The translations under genes and the position numbers were made by a program. This document shows positions 13,612 through 20,609 of a stretch of 24,078 nucleotides of DNA, in pieces. How positions within the stretch are numbered: position 1 is the stretch's first letter; each line of letters opens with the position of its first letter. Origin of the DNA: Eggerthellaceae bacterium UBA5808 (GTDB lineage: Bacteria > Actinomycetota > Coriobacteriia > Coriobacteriales > Eggerthellaceae); the NCBI GenBank assembly GCA_002417975.1, contig DIDE01000128.1, positions 1-24,078 on the forward strand, written 5' to 3'. The notes below the pieces were generated by a model. It saw nothing but the letters and a program-made list of their open reading frames with translations, ran no database searches and was not told the DNA's origin.

Positions 13612-14910
13612 CTAATTTGCTCTTGTCTCAAGTATGCGATGAATCGAAACGTATTTTACGCAGCATACAAAGACATCCATTGCCAGTTTGAGTTGATCAA
13701 GCGTAGGAAGGGTAGGAGCTATACGAATATTACAATCGTGTGGATCGTTGCCGTAGGGGTAGGTTGCGCCAGCATCTGTGAGCGTGACTCCAGCGTCGGC
13801 GGCGAGTTTGACTATCTTTTGAGCCGTGTGATCAAGACCGTTGAATGAGATGAAATAGCCGCCATGAGGATTGCTCCACGTCGCGCATCCTGTTTGTGAC
13901 AGTTCTTGATCCAATGTAGTCTCTACTAGCTCAAACTTTGGACGAATAAGCGCTGCATGCTGAGCCATATGTTGCGCAATGCCTTCTGCATCCTTTAAAA
14001 ATCGGACATGTCGTAATTGATTGATCTTATCGTGACTGATGATCTGAACGTTCAAACGTTGTTTGATTTCCTCGATGCTCTGAGGACCTGCGGCTAGAGC
14101 TGATATACCAGCACCAGGGAAGGTTATCTTGCTCGTTGATGCAAACTTGAATGCGCGCTCTGGATGTCCCGATGCTTGGCAAGCTGTTGCAATATCTTTA
14201 AGCTGGTCCTGATGCGCCGGATCATCGGATAAATGGTGCACGCTATAAGCGTTATCCCAAAAAATACGGAAATCATCTGCTGCACACGTCATGTTTGCAA
14301 GGCGATCGACGGTCTCGTCACTGTATGTAATACCTGATGGGTTTGCATATTTTGGTACGCACCAGATGCCTTTGATTGAATCATCCTGTGCAACGAGGCG
14401 TTCGACCATATCCATATCGGGTCCATCATCATTGAGCGGGACGTTAATCATCTTGATGCCGAATGCTTGCGTGATGCCAAAATGACGATCGTAGCCAGGT
14501 ACGGGGCAGAGCCATGAGACAGTTGGGAGCTTGGACCAGGGCGTTGATCCGAGCGTTCCGAAATTCCAGCATCGAGCGATTGTATCGTACATGATCGAAA
14601 GACTTGAATTTCCGAATACGATAACATGTTCGGGTTTGTCATCAAGTATGCCTGCCATAAGTGCTCGGGCTTCGGGGAGTCCACACCCGACACCGTAATT
14701 GCGACAATCCGTTCCATCTGCAGCATGATAATCCGATGCAGACGACAATACGTCAAGGAGGGGCATGCTCAAATCGAGTTGCTCGGAGGATGGTTTTCCG
14801 CGTGCCATGTTAAGCGAGAGGTTCTGCGTCTTGAAATTTTGGTACGAACGTTGCAGATCTGATTCGACCCGTTCGAGCTCCTTTGTATCCATCTCTTCAT
14901 AGCGTGGCAT
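13612..14910 (-). CDS. PLP-dependent aspartate aminotransferase-like enzyme (group Ie type)
   Basis: The 432-residue fold-type I aminotransferase begins MPRYEEMDTKELERVESDLQ and has LNMARGKPSSEQLDLS, which marks the family typified by Corynebacterium AspT (Asp_aminotransf family). Active-site features: NPSG near 190-193, DNAYS at 219-223, the PLP-binding lysine in STSKITFPGAG at about residue 261, and the carboxylate-binding arginine in NIRIAPTLP at about 396. The ATG at 14910 is preferred over a TTG at 14916 because AAAGG lies ten bases from the ATG. It is convergent with porB and divergent from putP. The reaction is probably amino-group transfer between aspartate and 2-oxoglutarate, but substrate specificity cannot be read from sequence alone. 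Confidence 0.88.
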   Translation of the reverse strand: MPRYEEMDTKELERVESDLQRSYQNFKTQNLSLNMARGKPSSEQLDLSMPLLDVLSSASDYHAADGTDCRNYGVGCGLPEARALMAGILDDKPEHVIVFGNSSLSIMYDTIARCWNFGTLGSTPWSKLPTVSWLCPVPGYDRHFGITQAFGIKMINVPLNDDGPDMDMVERLVAQDDSIKGIWCVPKYANPSGITYSDETVDRLANMTCAADDFRIFWDNAYSVHHLSDDPAHQDQLKDIATACQASGHPERAFKFASTSKITFPGAGISALAAGPQSIEEIKQRLNVQIISHDKINQLRHVRFLKDAEGIAQHMAQHAALIRPKFELVETTLDQELSQTGCATWSNPHGGYFISFNGLDHTAQKIVKLAADAGVTLTDAGATYPYGNDPHDCNIRIAPTLPTLDQLKLAMDVFVCCVKYVSIHRILETRAN

Positions 14911-14971
14911 GAGCAAATGTCCTTTCCTACGAATCAGTATGCCGTCTTCACGGATTGAATCGTTGTCTTTT

Positions 14972-15000
14972 TTAGTAATGCTGCAGTCTTAAAGTATAAT
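14972..15000 (+). promoter_or_regulatory. Candidate promoter of putP
   Basis: A perfect TATAAT at 14995-15000 has only a weak -35 (TTAGTA, 14972-14977) 17 bases upstream. It would give a leader of about 45 bases before putP. The weak -35 and the overlap with the divergent promoter suggest regulation. Confidence 0.4.
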
Positions 15001-15022
15001 GAATCGCTATAAACTCTTACAA
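14993..15022 (-). promoter_or_regulatory. Candidate promoter of the aminotransferase gene
   Basis: On the minus strand TTGTAA (15022 to 15017) and TATACT (14998 to 14993) are 18 bases apart, with transcription toward the aminotransferase. It shares bases with the -10 of the divergent putP promoter. Confidence 0.4.
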
Positions 15023-15053
15023 CAGTATCTACTAGTATAAGAAAGCGTGACCC

Positions 15054-16619
15054 ATGTCATTCAATGATCTGCAGATAATCCTTGCGATGGTCGTATATTT
15101 TGCTTTGGTACTTATCGTCGGAATTGCGTATGCTCGCAGAAGTAACCGGTCTGCAAGCGATTATTTTCTTGGAGGTCGTAAAGTTGGTCCGTGGCTGACT
15201 GCACTTTCGGCTGAAGCAAGTGATATGTCAGGCTGGCTTCTTATGGGACTTCCGGGAGTTGCCTATTTTACTGGACTTGCTGATGCGGGGTGGACAGCAT
15301 GCGGTCTTGCGCTTGGCACCTATCTTAACTGGAAACTCGTTGCGGAACGCTTGCGCCGCTATTCTGTTGTGGCTGGCAATGCAATTACGCTTCCGGAATT
15401 TCTAAGCAATCGATTCCATGATGATCGACATATTCTTTCTACTGTTGCTGCGCTCATTATTCTACTTTTCTTTTGTGTATACGTTGGCAGTTGCTTCGTC
15501 TCGTGCGGAAAGCTGTTTGCTACGTTATTTGGATTCGACTATACGACCATGATGGTTATTGCTGCAGTAATTGTACTTTTTTATACGCTTGTGGGCGGCT
15601 ATCTATCGGTTGTGACGACCGATTTTATCCAGGCAGTCTTGATGTTCTTTGCATTGGGTGTTGTATTCATTGGATCAATTGTGAGTGCCGGTGGCGTTGA
15701 CGCGACCGTTCAATGTCTTCAAAACATCCCAGGGTTTTTATCGGGAACGACGACTGCAGATCCTATCCTTGATGCTTCTGGGTCTCAAATTGTCCAAGAT
15801 GGTATAGCGCAATTTGGTGATGCAAAAGATTACGGCATTATTACTATCATATCGATGCTCGCATGGGGATTAGGCTACTTTGGCATGCCACATGTACTCA
15901 TTCGATTCATGGGGATCCGTTCAGCGGACGAAATAAAGAAATCGCGTGTGATTGCAGTTAGCTGGTGTGTCCTTTCGCTTTTCTGCGCGATCTCAATTGG
16001 TATTTTGGGGCGTGCACTTAATCCGCTAATGTTTGCAACGCAGTCAGCGGCAGAGAATGTCTTCATCATTCTTTCTCAGTCGATGCTTCCTCCACTTTTG
16101 TGTGGCATTGTTGTGTCGGGAATCTTTGCTGCTTCGATGAGCTCTTCATCGTCGTATCTACTTGTTGCTGGTTCGTCGGTTGCTGAAAATATTTTTAGAG
16201 GACTTATAAAAAAAGATGCAACCGATCGACAGGTAATGATCGTTGCTCGTTGTACATTAATCGCTGTTTTTTTGTTTGGGATTTTTATTGCAAGCGATCA
16301 AAATTCATCAATATTTGGTGTCGTTTCGTACGCTTGGGCGGGCTTAGGCGCTTCATTTGGTGCAGTTATGCTTGCGTCGCTTTATTGGCGCCGTATGACG
16401 TGGCAGGGGGCTCTAGCGGGCATGCTTACCGGCTCAATAGCAGTTCTTGTTTGGCATAACCTCATAAAGCCACTTGGTGGAATATTTGGTATTTATGAGC
16501 TTCTACCTGCGTTTATACTTGCAGCGTGTGCAATCGTTATTGCATCTTTGCTCGCTCAACGTCCATCGCGCGTGATTGAAGATGAATTTGATCTTGCCGT
16601 GAAATCTCTTTCTAAGTAA
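15054..16619 (+). CDS. putP: Sodium/proline symporter, PutP type
   Basis: The 521-residue membrane protein of the sodium:solute symporter family has about 13 predicted helices. The N-terminal SASDYFLGGRKVGPWLTALS and ASDMSGWLLMGLPG (D57, M58, S59, G60) match the sodium and proline site of PutP, and the Ser-rich SMSSSSSYLLVAGSS near residues 361-375 matches the second sodium-site helix. It imports proline with sodium at the cytoplasmic membrane. A typical ribosome binding site is weak (AAGAAAG). The length is slightly above the E. coli protein. No proline dehydrogenase or reductase gene is nearby. Confidence 0.9.
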   Translation: MSFNDLQIILAMVVYFALVLIVGIAYARRSNRSASDYFLGGRKVGPWLTALSAEASDMSGWLLMGLPGVAYFTGLADAGWTACGLALGTYLNWKLVAERLRRYSVVAGNAITLPEFLSNRFHDDRHILSTVAALIILLFFCVYVGSCFVSCGKLFATLFGFDYTTMMVIAAVIVLFYTLVGGYLSVVTTDFIQAVLMFFALGVVFIGSIVSAGGVDATVQCLQNIPGFLSGTTTADPILDASGSQIVQDGIAQFGDAKDYGIITIISMLAWGLGYFGMPHVLIRFMGIRSADEIKKSRVIAVSWCVLSLFCAISIGILGRALNPLMFATQSAAENVFIILSQSMLPPLLCGIVVSGIFAASMSSSSSYLLVAGSSVAENIFRGLIKKDATDRQVMIVARCTLIAVFLFGIFIASDQNSSIFGVVSYAWAGLGASFGAVMLASLYWRRMTWQGALAGMLTGSIAVLVWHNLIKPLGGIFGIYELLPAFILAACAIVIASLLAQRPSRVIEDEFDLAVKSLSK

Positions 16620-16679
16620 ATTCTGTCGTATTCTTCGTAGTTGCACGTCAGAGTAAGAAAACGGAGGATTCGTGAAGAT

Positions 16680-16693
16680 ACGCCCGGGGGCGT
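16680..16693. repeat. Short GC-rich inverted repeat after putP
   Basis: ACGCCCGGGGGCGT forms a 6-bp palindromic stem eight bases upstream of the tRNA promoter. No T-tract follows, so it is a poor terminator; it could be a protein site or incidental. No other terminator was seen after putP. Confidence 0.3.
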
Positions 16694-16701
16694 GTAAACC
16701 G

Positions 16702-16730
16702 TTGACAGAGGAAACTTGCTAGCGTATTAT
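16702..16730 (+). promoter_or_regulatory. Strong promoter of the tRNA-tuf operon
   Basis: A consensus TTGACA (16702-16707) and TATTAT (16725-16730) are separated by exactly 17 bases. Transcription would start near 16737, about 75 bases before tRNA-Tyr. This is the best promoter in the window, as expected for tRNA and EF-Tu. Confidence 0.85.
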
Positions 16731-16811
16731 TCCGTTTGCTCGCGTGTTCGACATATGCCGAATATTGGCGGGCAGGCAGCTTGATAAATGCACAGTGTTA
16801 AGCGACATCAT

Positions 16812-16896
16812 GGGAGTGTGCCCGAGTGGTTAATGGGGACGGACTGTAAATCCGTTGACTCTGTCTACCTAGGTTCGAATCCTAGCGCTCCCACCA
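16812..16896 (+). tRNA. tRNA-Tyr (GTA)
   Basis: Acceptor GGGAGTG pairs with CGCTCCC; the anticodon loop reads CTGTAAA with anticodon GTA; a long variable arm (class II) and the T-loop TTCGAAT are present. The 3' CCA is encoded. Confidence 0.97.
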
Positions 16897-16899
16897 TGT

Positions 16900-16975
16900 G
16901 CCCGTGTAGCTCAGACGGTAGAGCACTTCGTTGGTAACGAAGAGGTCACCGGTTCAAGTCCGGTCGCGGGCTCCA
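16900..16975 (+). tRNA. tRNA-Thr (GGT)
   Basis: Acceptor GCCCGTG pairs with CGCGGGC; the anticodon stem is CTTCG/CGAAG with loop TTGGTAA, anticodon GGT. T-loop TTCAAGT and encoded CCA are present. It starts three bases after tRNA-Tyr. Confidence 0.97.
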
Positions 16976-17077
16976 TAATTTTTTGATTATTATCGCGTGC
17001 GTTGGACAATGATTTACATGAGGATGAATGTTAGTTAGTTCGTCATGTTCGTCCATCGCTGCGCAGATTTACGTAAT

Positions 17078-17154
17078 GGCGGTGTAGCTCAGTTGGCTAG
17101 AGCACACGGTTCATACCCGTGGCGTCACTGGTTCAAATCCAGTCACCGCTACCA
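17078..17154 (+). tRNA. tRNA-Met (CAT), elongator
   Basis: Acceptor GGCGGTG pairs with CACCGCT, with G-U at 1-72; anticodon stem CACGG/CCGTG with loop TTCATAC, anticodon CAT; encoded CCA. It lacks the three consecutive G-C pairs of initiator anticodon stems and resembles the Bacillus elongator tRNA-Met; tRNA-Ile2 is less likely. About 100 bases with no recognisable feature separate it from tRNA-Thr. Confidence 0.92.
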
Positions 17155-17167
17155 TACGATTTACTAA

Positions 17168-17233
17168 CAGCCTTTAACGGCTGCTGAATATGTAATAGAT
17201 TGGCGTCCAGGAGGACGCGTTATCTAAAGGAGG
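17168..17233 (+). promoter_or_regulatory. Structured tuf leader with two hairpins and ribosome binding site
   Basis: CAGCC/GGCTG (17168-17183) and GCGTCC-AGGA-GGACGC (17203-17218) form two small hairpins. The second carries an AGGAGG (17209-17214) in its loop and right arm, too far from the ATG to be used. The working ribosome binding site is AAAGGAGG at 17226-17233. Confidence 0.45.
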
Positions 17234-17238
17234 ATGTA

Positions 17239-18441
17239 ATGGCTAAGGAAAAATACGAGCGCACTAAGCCGCATATTAACATCGGCACGATCGGTCATGT
17301 TGACCATGGTAAGACGACGCTGACGGCCGCTATTTCCAAAACTCTTTCTGAGAATGACGGTTCACATGGTACTGCGCATGCAGACTTCACCCCATTCGAT
17401 AACATCGATAAGGCACCTGAAGAGCGTGAGCGCGGAATAACCATTTCGATTTCTCATATTGAGTATGAGACCGACAAGCGCCATTACGCGCATGTTGACT
17501 GCCCAGGTCATGCTGACTACGTTAAGAACATGATTACTGGTGCTGCTCAGATGGACGGTGCGATTCTTGTTATCGCTGCAACTGATGGCCCGATGGCTCA
17601 GACTCGTGAGCACATCCTCCTCGCTCGTCAGGTTGGCGTTCCTTACATCGTTGTTTTCCTGAACAAATGCGATATGGTCGACGATGAAGAACTCATCGAG
17701 CTCGTTGAGATGGAAGTTCGTGAACTTCTTACTTCTTACAACTTCCCTGGAGATACCACCCCAATTATTCGTGGTTCTGCTCTGAAGGCTTTGGAAGGCG
17801 ACAAAGAAGCTCAGGACAAGATCTGGGAGCTCATGGATACCATCGATGAGTACATTCCTACTCCTAAGCGCGACATCGATAAGCCGTTCTTGATGGCTAT
17901 CGAAGATACGATGACCATTACTGGTCGTGGCACCGTTGCTACTGGACGTGTTGAGCGCGGCGAGCTGAAGGTCGGCGACGATCTTGATATCGTTGGTATT
18001 CGTCCAACGACGAAGACCACTTGCACAGGCGTTGAGATGTTCCGTAAGTTGCTTGATGAAGCTGAGGCTGGAGATAACATCGGTGTTCTGCTTCGTGGCA
18101 TCAAGCGTGAGGACGTTGTCCGTGGACAGGTTCTCTGCAAGCCCGGAACAGTTACTCCTCATACGGAGTTTGCTGGTCAGGTTTACATTCTTACGAACGA
18201 AGAAGGTGGACGTCATACCCCGTTCTTCGATGGTTACCGTCCTCAGTTCTACTTCCGTACGACGGACATCACCGGTGTTGCACATCTGCCTGAGGGCACT
18301 GACATGGTTATGCCTGGCGATAACGTTGAACTTACTGCTGAACTTATTCACCCGGTTGCCATGGAAGAGGGTCTTCGCTTCGCTATCCGCGAAGGTGGAC
18401 GCACCGTTGGTTCCGGTCGTGTAACCAAGATCATCAAATAG
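17239..18441 (+). CDS. tuf: Elongation factor Tu
   Basis: The 400-residue GTPase delivers aminoacyl-tRNA to the ribosome. GHVDHGKT is at 19-26, DCPGH at 87-91, NKCD at 142-145 and SALKALEG in the G5 region, followed by the two beta-barrel domains ending SGRVTKIIK. The switch segment RERGITISISHIEYET is of actinobacterial style. The start at 17239 is preceded by AAAGGAGG; an in-frame upstream start would run through the leader hairpin. It is co-transcribed with tRNA-Tyr, tRNA-Thr and tRNA-Met, like tufB in E. coli, rather than with rpsL-rpsG-fusA. Confidence 0.97.
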   Translation: MAKEKYERTKPHINIGTIGHVDHGKTTLTAAISKTLSENDGSHGTAHADFTPFDNIDKAPEERERGITISISHIEYETDKRHYAHVDCPGHADYVKNMITGAAQMDGAILVIAATDGPMAQTREHILLARQVGVPYIVVFLNKCDMVDDEELIELVEMEVRELLTSYNFPGDTTPIIRGSALKALEGDKEAQDKIWELMDTIDEYIPTPKRDIDKPFLMAIEDTMTITGRGTVATGRVERGELKVGDDLDIVGIRPTTKTTCTGVEMFRKLLDEAEAGDNIGVLLRGIKREDVVRGQVLCKPGTVTPHTEFAGQVYILTNEEGGRHTPFFDGYRPQFYFRTTDITGVAHLPEGTDMVMPGDNVELTAELIHPVAMEEGLRFAIREGGRTVGSGRVTKIIK

Positions 18442-18456
18442 CTCAGATGTCGAAAT

Positions 18457-18487
18457 AAACGGGGCTTCTAATTATGAGGCCCCGTTT
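18457..18487 (+). terminator. Terminator after tuf
   Basis: AAACGGGGC pairs with GCCCCGTTT (9 bp, extendable by a wobble pair) around a 13-base AT-rich loop. The 3' arm ends in TTT then AAG, so the T-tract is short. Confidence 0.65.
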
Positions 18488-18508
18488 AAGTAGCTTAACA
18501 CCGATGTA

Positions 18509-18538
18509 TTGACAATTAAGCTGGACGAATGTGATCAT
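18509..18538 (+). promoter_or_regulatory. Candidate promoter of rpmG
   Basis: TTGACA at 18509-18514 is followed after 18 bases by GATCAT (18533-18538), preceded by TGT as an extended -10. The start site would fall only a few bases before the rpmG ribosome binding site. Confidence 0.4.
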
Positions 18539-18551
18539 TTAAGGAGTAAGC

Positions 18552-18701
18552 ATGCGTACGTTGGTCACCTTGGAGTGCACGGAGTGCAAACGCCGTAATT
18601 ACACGACCAAGAAAAATAAGCAGAATAATCCCGATCGTATCGAGATGAAAAAGTACTGCAAATGGTGCGGTCATCATACGCTGCACAAGGAAACGCGTTA
18701 G
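18552..18701 (+). CDS. rpmG: 50S ribosomal protein L33, zinc form
   Basis: This short gene encodes 49 residues starting MRTLVTLECTECKRRNYTTK. Two Cys pairs (C9/C12 and C36/C39) make the zinc-binding form of L33, and it ends HTLHKETR, the family C-terminus. L33 lies near the E site of the large subunit. AAGGAG precedes the ATG by six bases. The position just upstream of tRNA-Trp and secE is frequent in Gram-positive bacteria. Confidence 0.96.
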   Translation: MRTLVTLECTECKRRNYTTKKNKQNNPDRIEMKKYCKWCGHHTLHKETR

Positions 18702-18723
18702 AAGCGTTTGCTTTTAGCAAGAT

Positions 18724-18800
18724 AGGCCAGTAGCTCCAATTGGTAGAGCGGCGGTCTCCAAAACCGCACGTTGGGGGTTCGAGTCCCTCCTGGCCTGCCA
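18724..18800 (+). tRNA. tRNA-Trp (CCA)
   Basis: Acceptor AGGCCAG pairs with CTGGCCT; anticodon stem GCGGT/ACCGC with loop CTCCAAA, anticodon CCA; T-loop TTCGAGT and encoded 3' CCA. It lies between rpmG and secE, the usual place. Confidence 0.97.
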
Positions 18801-18816
18801 ATTTGTACTTTTTTAC

Positions 18817-18869
18817 AGCAGCTAACCTATAGCTGCTTGTTTGGCGTTATAGAGCGGGTAGAATATTAT
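18817..18869 (+). promoter_or_regulatory. Hairpin and candidate promoter before secE
   Basis: AGCAGCT/AGCTGCT forms a 7-bp hairpin (about 18817-18837), followed by TTGTTT. TTGGCG (18841-18846) and TATTAT (18864-18869) then lie exactly 17 bases apart, a good promoter for secE-nusG with a leader of about 30 bases. Confidence 0.5.
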
Positions 18870-18904
18870 CCCGTGAAACGAGCTTTCGAACTCGAAGGAC
18901 GAAG

Positions 18905-19327
18905 ATGGCAAAGAAATCGAAAACGCAACGGGCTAAAGCATCTGCAAGGCGTGCCGAGAAAAAGGTAGCGCAGCAGGTGGATGCAGCTGAGGACAAGCAG
19001 GTGAAAACCGAGCAGCCCGAAGAAGCTAAAAAGGGATTCTTTTCTAAGAAGACCGCTACTTCTGATGCTCATACTGCTTCTCAACCGAAGTCGAATGAAA
19101 CTCATAATAAGACTTCAAAAAAGGAAACGAAGCCGGCGAAAAAGGATAACTTTTTTACGCAGGTACGTGCTGAACTTAAGCGTGTTACTTGGCCATCGAA
19201 GCAGGAAGTGCTTCGTTGGACTGGTGTAGTTGTTGTCGCATTGGTTTTCTTCAGCGTGTTTGTGTTCGTGCTTGACAATTACATTGTCACGCCAGTTTTA
19301 TTGGGTATCTCATCCTTGGGAGCGTAA
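18905..19327 (+). CDS. secE: Preprotein translocase subunit SecE with long basic N-terminal extension
   Basis: The 140-residue product has a lysine-, alanine- and glutamate-rich extension of about 80 residues before the SecE core: FFTQVRAELKRVTWPSKQEV at 83-102 (amphipathic helix) and one membrane helix at about 105-125. Bacterial single-helix SecE is usually near 60-70 residues, so the extension about doubles it; such tails are known in Actinobacteria. It clamps SecY, encoded at 5860. AAGGA at 18895-18899 is the ribosome binding site. nusG follows after three bases. Confidence 0.95.
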   Translation: MAKKSKTQRAKASARRAEKKVAQQVDAAEDKQVKTEQPEEAKKGFFSKKTATSDAHTASQPKSNETHNKTSKKETKPAKKDNFFTQVRAELKRVTWPSKQEVLRWTGVVVVALVFFSVFVFVLDNYIVTPVLLGISSLGA

Positions 19328-19330
19328 CGA

Positions 19331-19861
19331 GTGTCTAAGAAATGGTATGTACTTCATACGTATTCGGGGTACGAGAACAAAGTCAAAAATAATCTTGAGA
19401 CCCGCATCGAAACGATGGGTCTGGAGAACAATGTCTTTGGGATTGAAATCCCGACCGAAATGGTCACCGAAATCAAAGACGGTGGTCGTCGTGTTGAAAC
19501 CGAAAAAAAGGTATTTCCTGGGTATGTGTTAATCCGCATGGAGCTCGATGATCGTAGTTGGGCAGCGGTTCGCAACACTCCTGGAGTTACAGGATTTGTA
19601 GGAAGTCAAGCGAATCCAGAGCCTCTTACTCGTGCTGAATTCAATAAGATCATGAAGCGTACGAGTCATGAAGCTCCTCGAAAGACTTCGACTAATCTTG
19701 AAGTCGGTCAGGCCGTTAAGGTTATTGCCGGTCCGTTGGCTGATTTTGAGGGTTCGGTTTCTGAGGTTTTGCCTGAGGCCGGAAAGGTGAAGGTTCTTGT
19801 CTCTATCTTCGGACGTGAGACTCCTGTTGAACTTTCATTTGATCAGGTGTCGCGCATTTAG
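19331..19861 (+). CDS. nusG: Transcription termination/antitermination factor NusG
   Basis: The 176-residue protein has the NGN domain (KKWYVLHTYSGYENKVKNNL, then VFPGYVLIRMELDDRSWAAV and VRNTPGVTGFVG) and a C-terminal KOW domain (VGQAVKVIAGPLADFEGSV). It binds RNA polymerase and links it to Rho or the ribosome. It starts with GTG three bases after secE, with GGAG eight bases upstream. The secE-nusG-rplK-rplA order is conserved across bacteria. Confidence 0.97.
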   Translation: MSKKWYVLHTYSGYENKVKNNLETRIETMGLENNVFGIEIPTEMVTEIKDGGRRVETEKKVFPGYVLIRMELDDRSWAAVRNTPGVTGFVGSQANPEPLTRAEFNKIMKRTSHEAPRKTSTNLEVGQAVKVIAGPLADFEGSVSEVLPEAGKVKVLVSIFGRETPVELSFDQVSRI

Positions 19862-19989
19862 CGTGTCATATATTGAGATTGTCATAGAGCGTGCGTGCCC
19901 GACGTGGACCGGGGCTTCTCACGTGGCTGTATTGATATAGATTGTTTAAAATTATTGGGTAAAGACTTCACTGAAAGGAAGCTTTTATC

Positions 19990-20508
19990 ATGGCTGAAAA
20001 GAAACAAAGCGGTTTTGTTAAACTGCAGATCCCTGCAGGATCCGCAACTCCTGCTCCTCCTGTTGGTCCTGCTCTTGGACCACTGAGCATCAACATCATG
20101 CAATTTTGCCAGGCTTTCAATGCTGCGACGAAAGAGCAAAAGGGAACTATTATTCCTGTTGAGATCACTGCTTATGAGGATAAAACTTTCACCTTTGTGT
20201 GCAAGACTCCTCCTGCGGCTGTTCTTATCAAAGAAAAGTTGGGAATCAAAAGTGGCAGTGGCGTTCCACAGCTCACCAAGGTCGGAGAATTGAGCTTGGA
20301 AAAGCTTCGTGAAATTGCTGAGATTAAGATGCCTGATCTTAACGCAAATGATATTGATGCTGCAATGGAGATTGTTGCCGGTACGGCTCGTTCCATGGGT
20401 GTAACTATCGAGGGACGTAAACCTAAGAAGATTTACACTGCTCCTAAGAAGGTTGTTGAGGCTCCAGTTGTTGAGGCTCCTGCCGCTGCTGCACCTGCAG
20501 CTGAATAG
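19990..20508 (+). CDS. rplK: 50S ribosomal protein L11 with Ala/Pro-rich tail
   Basis: The 172-residue product has the L11 N-terminal domain (VKLQIPAGSATPAPPVGPAL) and the rRNA-binding C-terminal domain (MPDLNANDIDAAMEIVAGTA and SMGVTIEG). Typical L11 ends near residue 141; here a tail of about 30 residues rich in Ala, Pro, Val and Glu follows (two VVEAP units, then APAAAAPAAE). L11 forms the stalk base used by elongation factors and RelA. AAAGGAAG precedes the ATG. A 128-base gap separates it from nusG; within it ACGTG/CACGT (19902-19924) may pair, but no clear promoter is seen. Confidence 0.96.
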   Translation: MAEKKQSGFVKLQIPAGSATPAPPVGPALGPLSINIMQFCQAFNAATKEQKGTIIPVEITAYEDKTFTFVCKTPPAAVLIKEKLGIKSGSGVPQLTKVGELSLEKLREIAEIKMPDLNANDIDAAMEIVAGTARSMGVTIEGRKPKKIYTAPKKVVEAPVVEAPAAAAPAAE

Positions 20509-20519
20509 ATAGGTAGTGC

Positions 20520-20551
20520 TACAGCGCTGATACATAAGCATCAGCGCTGTA
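20520..20551 (+). promoter_or_regulatory. 12-bp perfect hairpin between rplK and rplA
   Basis: TACAGCGCTGAT pairs exactly with ATCAGCGCTGTA around an 8-base loop, followed by TTATTC. It may act as an attenuator or an RNA processing signal separating L11 and L1 messages. Confidence 0.5.
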
Positions 20552-20564
20552 TTATTCATAGTAA

Positions 20565-20594
20565 CGTGGGAGAGTATGACTCGTTAGAACCACG
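20565..20594 (+). promoter_or_regulatory. Candidate L1 autoregulatory site before rplA
   Basis: CGTGG (20565-20569) pairs with CCACG (20590-20594). Inside, GAGT/ACTC (20572-20582) forms a second short stem. Between the stems is an asymmetric loop: GA on the 5' side and GTTAGAA on the 3' side. Known L1-binding mRNA sites, as in Methanococcus, have two stems around a short 5' GA and a longer purine-rich 3' strand. The rplA ribosome binding site AAAGGA begins directly after the stem. Confidence 0.5.
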
Positions 20595-20609
20595 AAAGGA
20601 TGATGTGTT

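Noticed and set aside
16976..17077. A T-tract after tRNA-Thr with a TTGGAC that might be a terminator and a second promoter before tRNA-Met
   Set aside because: No hairpin precedes the T-tract and no acceptable -10 lies 16-18 bases after TTGGAC; the three tRNAs and tuf are most simply one unit.
17362..18351. A 329-codon open frame on the minus strand inside tuf
   Set aside because: It is antisense to a gene with strong codon bias, has no ribosome binding site or recognisable domain, and is explained as a shadow of EF-Tu codon use.
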